DNA of 9,343 nucleotides from an uncultured Collinsella sp. Lineage in GTDB: Bacteria; Actinomycetota; Coriobacteriia; Coriobacteriales; Coriobacteriaceae. Below are positions 1 to 4,295 of the stretch, in pieces. How positions within the stretch are numbered: the stretch's first letter is position 1; every line of letters starts with the position of its first letter. A program made the translations under genes and the position numbers. The notes under the pieces are model-generated. The model worked only from the letters and a program-made list of their open reading frames with translations, did no database searches and was not told the origin of the DNA. The stretch lies in the NCBI GenBank assembly GCA_902479205.1, contig CABSNX010000070.1, positions 1-9,343 on the forward strand, given 5' to 3'.

Positions 1-27
1 GGGCTCGGAGATGTGTATAAGAGACAG
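1..27. other. Nextera adapter remnant at the left contig end
   Basis: Bases 9-27 read AGATGTGTATAAGAGACAG, the 19-base Tn5 mosaic end used in Nextera libraries, and bases 1-8 match the adjoining part of the i7-side (read 2) adapter. This is library sequence, not genome. It creates a false start codon at 11 and the residues MCIRDS in front of the real TrmL fragment. Native sequence begins at about 28. Confidence 0.97.
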
Positions 28-301
28 CATTCCCGAGCCACTGCTTGCCGCGGCGCCCGAGCGCTGCGAGCGCATCCCGATGCTGCGCGATTGCGACTCG
101 CTCGATAACGCCGAGGCTTGGGGAGCCCACGAGGAATCGCTGGGGCATACCGAGGACAGCCACGAGACCATTCTTCAACAGGACATCTGCGGCAACTTCG
201 TCAATCCCGACGACTACCGCATCAGCGCCCTCAACCTTTCCAACAGCGCCGCCATCGTCCTCTACGAAGCCCTGCGCCAAACAGGCTTTGCCGGCATGTA
301 A
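28..301 (+). CDS. trmL: tRNA (cytidine/uridine-34-2'-O)-methyltransferase TrmL, C-terminal fragment
   Basis: This is the last 90 codons of a SPOUT-class (SpoU/TrmH superfamily) methyltransferase; the first complete native codon is Ile at 29-31. The fragment opens with IPEPLL, the segment that follows the conserved glycine-rich motif 2 in TrmL. It continues with ERIPM and ends with the motif 3 signature ALNLSNSAAIVLYEALRQ, which forms part of the trefoil knot that binds S-adenosylmethionine. TrmL methylates the wobble ribose of certain leucine tRNAs in the cytosol; that role is family knowledge. The N-terminal half is missing because the contig ends here, so this is not a biological truncation. 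About 40 extra residues lie between the IPM and ALNLSNS blocks compared with the E. coli protein as I remember it. The gene is convergent with the minus-strand gene at 431-1492, and its TAA stop (299-301) is followed six bases later by a dispersed repeat. Confidence 0.85.
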
Positions 302-307
302 AACCTG

Positions 308-372
308 CCATTAGGGGACGGGGTAGAAATGGTAGACTTTCAAACTCTCTAGTCCTCGACAAAATGGTTTTG
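308..372 (+). repeat. Dispersed 65-base intergenic module, copy 1
   Basis: This stretch aligns without gaps to the reverse complement of 8026-8090; by hand count 55 of 65 bases are identical. The first 28 bases differ at one position only. The start can pair with itself: CCATT at 308-312 with AATGG at 328-332. It begins six bases after the trmL stop, runs in the same direction as trmL, and is followed after five bases by the hairpin at 378-412. It has no coding potential that I can support. Its position suggests a 3'-end element or a small non-autonomous mobile repeat. Confidence 0.8.
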
Positions 373-377
373 ACATC

Positions 378-412
378 AAATGCGGCAAAGGGACAGACCC
401 TTTGCCGCATTT
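378..412. terminator. Strong hairpin between convergent genes, palindrome family copy 1
   Basis: Two perfect 15-base arms (AAATGCGGCAAAGGG and its complement) enclose the loop ACAGA. The hairpin lies between the stop of trmL (301) and the stop of the minus-strand gene at 431, so it could end transcription from both sides. Neither strand has a long T run after the stem, only the TTT inside the arm, so efficient intrinsic termination is uncertain. The core CAAAGGGAC is shared with the palindromes at 4263-4289 and 7992-8016. Confidence 0.6.
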
Positions 413-430
413 GGCTGCTGACAATTCACG

Positions 431-1492
431 TCAGAATTCAACTTCAAATACAAACGACTGCCGAAGTTCTCGCTTAGCTTGGCTTGTCAGGCTCGAATTC
501 GCCCTTATGTTCAGCTTGCTGCATGCCTCATCGATAGCCATAGCAAGCGATACGGACATGGTCATGGTCGTCTCGCTTTTCAATTCAACCCGATAACTCT
601 TCGCCTTGTTTTTATCCTCTCCACCGCATCTCGTTTCGATTAACAAGAGAATGTCAGAGTCATGGGCATACCAATGGAGTTCAGGGCGCTGTGGAACCAT
701 GTCTCCCTCGAATTCCTGTGTAAACAGGATTTTCTTCTCATTTCTCGTTAAATCGCTCAAAGAGCCGTTGATTCGAGCCGAGCCCTTCTTTCCCGCTTTG
801 GCATTCCCCTTAACCTGGTGGCCTCTCCGAGTTTCCTCGTACTCCGTCACCTCCAACTTGCAGCGCTTCGCGCCAAGCATGAACGCAATCCGTCTCAACT
901 CGGCCATCTTGTCTTGTTGCATGGTTGCGAAATAGGAGTCTAGATCAACAAAGCGAGACCGATCAAAAGCATCTATGTAATATGTGGAATAAAGAGATGG
1001 TTTAGGGTAGAAAGACAGCTCGCTATCCCCAATTGCTTCGCGGTACAAATTGAAAATCTGCGTGCCCTTAACAGTATCCAACCAACCAATAGCATCCCTA
1101 CAGACATCGATGCCCCGACGCTCATTTCCGTCAACAATTCGAATCATGTTCGGCAAATGGAATGAAGGGCTCTGATAGATCTCTTTGATTACAGGCCTGT
1201 ACCTATTGAGCTGTTGCTGGTATGCCCAATCGTTGACGGCGTCACCAATATCCGCAGCAGCACCTGCTGCACCATCGGCCGCATCAGCAATAGCCGCCAA
1301 GGCGTCATCGACCATCGGAGTTGCAGCACGCATTGCGCCATCGGCAACTTTCTGTACGGCTGCAACCGCGCCCGCCATCGCGCTTCCGGCGCCATCAACC
1401 AACCCGGCAGCGGCCTTACGGATATCAAAACTCTGCTTATGTCGCGACAGCTCCTCCCTTTCGACAACAGCTAGATCGTCTTTATCCTCCAT
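431..1492 (-). CDS. Hypothetical 353-residue cytosolic protein with Ala/Gly-rich N-terminal helix
   Basis: I do not recognise this family. The product has no signal peptide and no membrane segment. Residues about 1-25 are charged. Residues 27-86 are very rich in Ala and Gly with regularly placed Asp, as expected of a long amphipathic helix or a membrane- or protein-docking segment. From about residue 95 onward the protein looks globular, with a conserved-looking block at 104-220 (IRIVDGNERRG, FYPKPSLYSTYYIDAFDR, LGAKRCKLEVTEYEE). A lysine- and glycine-rich linker follows at 225-245, then a strand-rich C-terminal part. It is the last gene of the cassette: its ATG lies 9 bases beyond the stop of the DUF4230 gene and has a perfect AGGAGGT ribosome binding site overlapping that stop. 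The two products are therefore probably made together and may interact. Local composition is AT-rich (21 of 60 bases G or C in 961-1020), unlike the uvrA-like gene. Confidence 0.85.
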   Translation of the reverse strand: MEDKDDLAVVEREELSRHKQSFDIRKAAAGLVDGAGSAMAGAVAAVQKVADGAMRAATPMVDDALAAIADAADGAAGAAADIGDAVNDWAYQQQLNRYRPVIKEIYQSPSFHLPNMIRIVDGNERRGIDVCRDAIGWLDTVKGTQIFNLYREAIGDSELSFYPKPSLYSTYYIDAFDRSRFVDLDSYFATMQQDKMAELRRIAFMLGAKRCKLEVTEYEETRRGHQVKGNAKAGKKGSARINGSLSDLTRNEKKILFTQEFEGDMVPQRPELHWYAHDSDILLLIETRCGGEDKNKAKSYRVELKSETTMTMSVSLAMAIDEACSKLNIRANSSLTSQAKRELRQSFVFEVEF

Positions 1493-1496
1493 AGTG

Positions 1497-1503
1497 ACCT
1501 CCT
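1497..1503 (-). promoter_or_regulatory. Perfect Shine-Dalgarno AGGAGGT overlapping the upstream stop
   Basis: On the minus strand the sequence reads TAGGAGGTCACTATG. The TAG stop of the DUF4230 gene (1502-1504) overlaps the start of AGGAGGT, and the ATG of the next gene follows four bases after it. This fixes the start of the 353-residue protein and indicates coupled translation of the two genes. Confidence 0.85.
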
Positions 1504-2173
1504 ATTTCCGATAGTCGAAATCAACCGTATATTCATCGCCAAATGCTGAGTTGAACATCGCACGGATATTTGCTTCGGCGTTCACTCGAGCCTCTTCGAG
1601 CAGCTTGCCATCCTTGATGGCCTCGCTTTCACTCCGCTCCTTGCACTGCGCTTCAAACGCCGTGACGTCTTTGACCTCAATGGGATTGAGGATGTTGTTG
1701 CGTTCCTCGAGAGCACCCGACTTGTTCATATCCGGCGTGTTCGAGATTACATAAGGCTCATCCATCGCAATGGTCAGCTTTTTCTTGTTTGCATGTATCT
1801 CTGCCGTCTCGAGATTCACACCCGCCTTGATGGTTCCCACATAGCGGTACCAAAAGCTGTTTTCCGTAAACGGGATATCAAACCAATCGAAGAACCTCTT
1901 GGTATCCGTCACCTTATCGACAATCGCATAGTTCTGCGATGCAGAAACCATCTCGTTCTGGGAAGCGATGCGTTCAAACACGACCGACGGGGAAAGCGTA
2001 TTGGGGGTCGTTTCTTTCGCGCCCGCAGCTTTGCCGTTATTAAAGATGGTAATGAAAAGTACAGCCACAATCACTCCACCAAGCGCCAGGCCCGCAAAGA
2101 ATACCTTGGGCTTTGTCAGGATTCTCCCGAGTTTCGCTTTCAGCGCCCCCATGCCTTCCTCTATCTCATCCAT
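1502..2173 (-). CDS. Membrane-anchored DUF4230-type protein
   Basis: The product is a 223-residue protein with a short charged N-terminus, one hydrophobic segment at about residues 24-45 (FFAGLALGGVIVAVLFITIF) and a C-terminal soluble domain. The lysines before the segment (K12, K14, K21, K23) suggest N-in topology with the domain outside the cytoplasm. Residues about 64-215 fit the DUF4230 pattern as I recall it: ERIASQNEMVSASQNYAIVDKV, then a WYRYVGTIKAGVNL block, a strand-rich centre and a C-terminal helix rich in Glu, Ala and Arg. The biochemical role of DUF4230 is unknown to me. Start: ATG at 2171-2173 with AAAGGA about seven bases upstream. The gene is the middle member of the cassette, 214 bases after the lipoprotein gene and 9 bases before the next gene. 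The family name comes from pattern memory, not a search. Confidence 0.75.
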   Translation of the reverse strand: MDEIEEGMGALKAKLGRILTKPKVFFAGLALGGVIVAVLFITIFNNGKAAGAKETTPNTLSPSVVFERIASQNEMVSASQNYAIVDKVTDTKRFFDWFDIPFTENSFWYRYVGTIKAGVNLETAEIHANKKKLTIAMDEPYVISNTPDMNKSGALEERNNILNPIEVKDVTAFEAQCKERSESEAIKDGKLLEEARVNAEANIRAMFNSAFGDEYTVDFDYRK

Positions 2174-2387
2174 CCCCTATTCCTTTCAAAATCCCTGTTA
2201 TTTAAGAAACTGCCGTGGGTTATACCTCATGCCTTAATTGTCGTTTTCAGCATGTCTTTAGACGAGGGCAGTTGTTTGCAATCCGATATAATACACATTC
2301 GTTCGCGGCACTTGTTGTTCAATAATTGGCATAAAACGGGCAGGTCAACCATTCATTGCCGATTAACCCGCCCCTTCCGTGCAGAAC
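2174..2387. other. Intergenic gap inside the cassette
   Basis: These 214 AT-rich bases separate the lipoprotein and DUF4230 genes. They hold the candidate terminator at 2337-2370. TATAAC-like boxes occur on the minus strand (GGTATAAC, complement of about 2217-2224), but I find no well-spaced -35 partner, so a promoter for the downstream pair is likely yet not demonstrable by eye. No short gene with a convincing ribosome binding site is seen. Confidence 0.5.
2337..2370 (-). terminator. Weak candidate terminator after the lipoprotein gene
   Basis: On the minus strand CGGG-TTAA pairs with TTGA-(CCTG)-CCCG across a loop of about 14 bases, followed by TTTTAT. The stem is short and has a four-base bulge. 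It starts 17 bases after the lipoprotein stop. If active, it would partly separate the lipoprotein transcript from the downstream two genes. Confidence 0.35.
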
Positions 2388-3203
2388 TTATTTATTTACA
2401 TCGTAGCTGGAAACAGATGCGACAACGCGCGCAGCGTCAACATCGGACATTGCCTCGAACTTGACTTTCTCACCCGGCGCCCACGAAGAAGTGTCCGCAT
2501 AGGTCTCCTCCGCTTTGATGTCATCTGCATCATAGAGAGCAAGTGTCAGGCTGACGTTAGAGAACGATATACCAGAGGTGTTCTCAACTACCGCCGTATA
2601 CGTATACAGGCCGTAACCGTCATCCGATTTTTCGAAATTTGCTCCCTGAATCAAACTGTTGATGGCATCCTCATAGCGGGTCTTCTCTGCTACGGACTTT
2701 CCATTCTTAATTAAGTCGTTGAAATCATCCTTGTATTTCTCCCCGACTTCCAGCCCGTAATTATCAACAAGCTTTTTGAGCTGCGCAGACCGCTTATCGT
2801 AGACCTTATTCCACTCTTCGTAATAATCCGAAGACGATTGCGAGTAATCCTCGGTCACTTTAAGCTGGTCATCAAGCAGATTCAGATACGTGATTACGTC
2901 CTGTTGCATCTTGGAATCCTTAAACCTAGCGTTCTTGAGTTCCTTGTCGTTCTTGATTTCGGCCTCAATAGCTTCCTGGATATTCTCGGTTGAATGAGGA
3001 TCATCATCGTTTGCATTAGATTCAATGACGTCGGACCTTCTCTCAAACCCGGCGGCGATAACATTCATCGCCTTATCGTCGACATATTTCGACTTTGCAG
3101 CGTTTGCATCATTCTGTGAACAGGCCGAGATGAATCCTAGAGAACAGATAAGTAGGACAAGCAAGCCCATCATAGGCTGCTTTTTAGTAGTATTTCGTTT
3201 CAC
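2388..3203 (-). CDS. Secreted lipoprotein with C-terminal FxLYD-like domain
   Basis: The product is a 271-residue predicted lipoprotein. Basic residues (KRNTTKK) precede a hydrophobic stretch at 11-27 and a lipobox ISAC with the acylated cysteine at residue 28, so the mature protein should be tethered to the outer face of the membrane. Residues about 29-195 are highly charged and mostly helical, possibly coiled coil (for example DDQLKVTEDY and RSAQLKKLVDNYG). Residues about 196-265 match the FxLYD domain pattern: an Ig-like strand set with VVENTSG, FSNVSLTLALYDADD and a W-PGEKVKFEA turn. That domain is common in Gram-positive surface proteins and its ligand is generally unknown. The start is GTG at 3201-3203, with AAGGGA seven bases upstream; in-frame ATGs at codons 11 and 12 would destroy the signal peptide. 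First gene of the cassette; 26 of 60 bases in 2821-2880 are G or C, low for this window. Confidence 0.8.
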   Translation of the reverse strand: MKRNTTKKQPMMGLLVLLICSLGFISACSQNDANAAKSKYVDDKAMNVIAAGFERRSDVIESNANDDDPHSTENIQEAIEAEIKNDKELKNARFKDSKMQQDVITYLNLLDDQLKVTEDYSQSSSDYYEEWNKVYDKRSAQLKKLVDNYGLEVGEKYKDDFNDLIKNGKSVAEKTRYEDAINSLIQGANFEKSDDGYGLYTYTAVVENTSGISFSNVSLTLALYDADDIKAEETYADTSSWAPGEKVKFEAMSDVDAARVVASVSSYDVNK

Positions 3204-3364
3204 GACTATTTCCCTTCGATTGACGTTAAGACTTATAGCCCCTCGCCAAAAAGCAGACGAATTGGCAACGCGGTGGCACTATTTGGTTCAAGGGCGTGAA
3301 CTGGATAAACATCGAGGGAAGGAGTGAGCTCTGTACAATAAACTCCCCTCGTCAAAATGTCTAG
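3204..3364. other. Intergenic region between recombinase and lipoprotein genes
   Basis: These 161 bases presumably hold the promoter of the cassette. On the minus strand a TATAAG box lies about 28 bases before the GTG start, but no good -35 sits at the right distance. An imperfect inverted repeat at 3313-3351 (CGAGGG...GAG with CTC...CCCTCG, large loop) lies 13 bases beyond the recombinase stop and may be a weak terminator. I see no gene here. Confidence 0.4.
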
Positions 3365-4000
3365 CTAAAGAGGACGGACGGACGGCGAACGGTCAAAACC
3401 GGTCGTGTCCGCCCGCCTCCAACGATCGAATGTCGATGTGCTGACGTTCAGTAGCGTTGCGGCCTCTTGCCTCGTAACCTCACCTCCTTCGAATGATTTG
3501 ATGACATCGCTATAGCTATCCGGGCGTTCGAGCGCCGGCCTTCCAAATCTCACACCCCGCAGACGCGCCGATGCGATACCCTCCGCCTGGCGCTGCTTGA
3601 TGTTTTCACGCTCCAGCTGCGCCACGTAGCTCAAGATCTGGAGGACAAGGTCCGCCATGAATGTTCCCGTGATGCCGTCGAGTTGCTCGCGTGTATCGAG
3701 CAGAGGCATATCAAGCACCACGATGGCAGCATGCCTATCCACCGTGATGCGTCGCCATTCATCGAGGACTTCACGATAATTACGACCCAAACGATCGATA
3801 CTTTTGATCACGAGAACGTCGCCCTCGCGCAACCTGCGAAGAAGCCGCTGGTACTGAGGACGCTTAAAGTCCTTACCGCTTGCCTTGTCAGCGTAAATCT
3901 GGTCCCGTTGAACGGGAAACCTTCCCAATGCGTCTAACTGGCGGTCCAAGTTCTGATCCGCAGATGAGACACGCGCATACCCAAAGATTCGATTGTCCAT
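3365..4000 (-). CDS. Small serine recombinase (resolvase/invertase family)
   Basis: The product is a 211-residue site-specific recombinase of the Tn3 resolvase/DNA invertase type, close to the usual length of about 180-210 residues. The catalytic domain opens FGYARVSSADQNLDRQ. Ser12 corresponds to the nucleophile Ser10 of gamma-delta resolvase and Arg10 to its Arg8. IKSIDRLGR at 65-73 supplies the two further active-site arginines (Arg70, Arg73). The long E helix runs from about 115 to 145 (LVLQILSYVAQLERENIKQRQ). RGVRFGRP at 148-155 is the usual minor-groove link, followed by a helix-turn-helix at about 173-196 (VTRQEAATLLNVSTSTFDRW). All expected catalytic residues are present, so it should be active. 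ATG at 3998-4000 is preceded by AGGGG at five bases. No transposase lies beside it, so it may excise or resolve the element, invert a segment, or be a remnant. Its composition (34 of 60 G or C at 3601-3660) lies between the cassette and the flanks. Confidence 0.93.
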   Translation of the reverse strand: MDNRIFGYARVSSADQNLDRQLDALGRFPVQRDQIYADKASGKDFKRPQYQRLLRRLREGDVLVIKSIDRLGRNYREVLDEWRRITVDRHAAIVVLDMPLLDTREQLDGITGTFMADLVLQILSYVAQLERENIKQRQAEGIASARLRGVRFGRPALERPDSYSDVIKSFEGGEVTRQEAATLLNVSTSTFDRWRRADTTGFDRSPSVRPL

Positions 4001-4084
4001 AATTGCCCCTATCGGCCGCCTCCTGGCAGCATCGGCTCAAACGAGAGCCCACTCACTATAGGGCGTGCAAATTCCGCGAATGGG

Positions 4085-4106
4085 CTGAGGCCATTTTGGC
4101 CCTCAG
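4085..4106. repeat. Short inverted repeat upstream of the recombinase
   Basis: CTGAGG-CC and GG-C-CCTCAG flank the loop ATTTT, giving six plus two paired bases per arm and a one-base bulge. No T run follows on either strand, so it is not a typical terminator. Lying about 85 bases before the recombinase start, it could be an operator or a crossover site; the sequence does not decide. Confidence 0.4.
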
Positions 4107-4145
4107 GCACAAGCTATTCAAGCGCCGTGCCGACAACGCGCTCGC

Positions 4146-4225
4146 TTTTAACTGTGATTAACTGTTTTTAACCAGAATTAACTGCTTTTAACTGAAATTA
4201 ACTGCTTTTAACCAGAATTAACCGA
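4146..4225. repeat. Eight TTAAC motifs at exact 10-bp spacing
   Basis: The 80 bases divide into eight 10-base units of the form NNTTAACYRN, with TTAAC starting at 4148, 4158, 4168, 4178, 4188, 4198, 4208 and 4218. The units also pair into four 20-base repeats that alternate TTTTAAC and a second half of AATTAAC or GATTAAC. The motif therefore falls on the same face of the helix throughout. Such an array could be a cooperative protein-binding site, intrinsically bent DNA, an iteron-like site or a young minisatellite. It lies about 145 bases upstream of the serine recombinase start and in no gene. Confidence 0.95.
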
Positions 4226-4262
4226 AACAGAAAACCGTGATGCCGACAGTCTTTGCCGGAAT

Positions 4263-4289
4263 GTGACAAAGGGACTGTCCCTTTGTCAC
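4263..4289. repeat. 27-base near-perfect palindrome, family copy 2
   Basis: Two perfect 13-base arms (GTGACAAAGGGAC and its complement) surround a single T. It begins six bases beyond the TAA stop of the uvrA-like gene, where it could protect or end that transcript. On the minus strand no T run follows. The core CAAAGGGAC is shared with 378-412 and 7992-8016. Palindromes of this kind recur in many bacterial genomes and resemble REP elements; here it lacks the 65-base module seen with the other two copies. Confidence 0.85.
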
Positions 4290-4295
4290 TTTCAC

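Larger units (their letters stand above)
4001..4295. other. Intergenic region upstream of the recombinase
   Basis: This region separates the recombinase start from the stop of the uvrA-like gene. It contains no supportable gene. It holds an inverted repeat (4085-4106), a phased TTAAC array (4146-4225) and a long palindrome (4263-4289). It is the natural place for recombination sites and the promoter of the recombinase, although no clear -35/-10 pair was found. Confidence 0.6.

Noticed and set aside
494..505. GAATTCGCCCTT, as found beside inserts in TA-cloning vectors
   Set aside because: It lies inside the continuous reading frame of the 353-residue protein (codons for RANS) with no vector sequence around it, so it is coincidental.
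1793..2464. A 223-codon plus-strand open frame across the DUF4230 gene and the following gap
   Set aside because: It shows no recognisable motif or good ribosome binding site, and it is antisense to a better-supported gene.
3313..3351. Intrinsic terminator of the recombinase gene
   Set aside because: The stem is interrupted, the loop is large and no T run follows, so it is mentioned only within the intergenic entry.
4051..4065. ACTCACTATAGGGCG, identical to the 3' part of a T7 promoter with vector sequence
   Set aside because: The upstream half (TAATACG) is absent and no other vector sequence follows. A short chance match is the simplest reading, although a read-level check would settle it.
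4146..4225. CRISPR array
   Set aside because: The repeats are 10 or 20 bases long with no unique spacers between them, and no cas gene is present.
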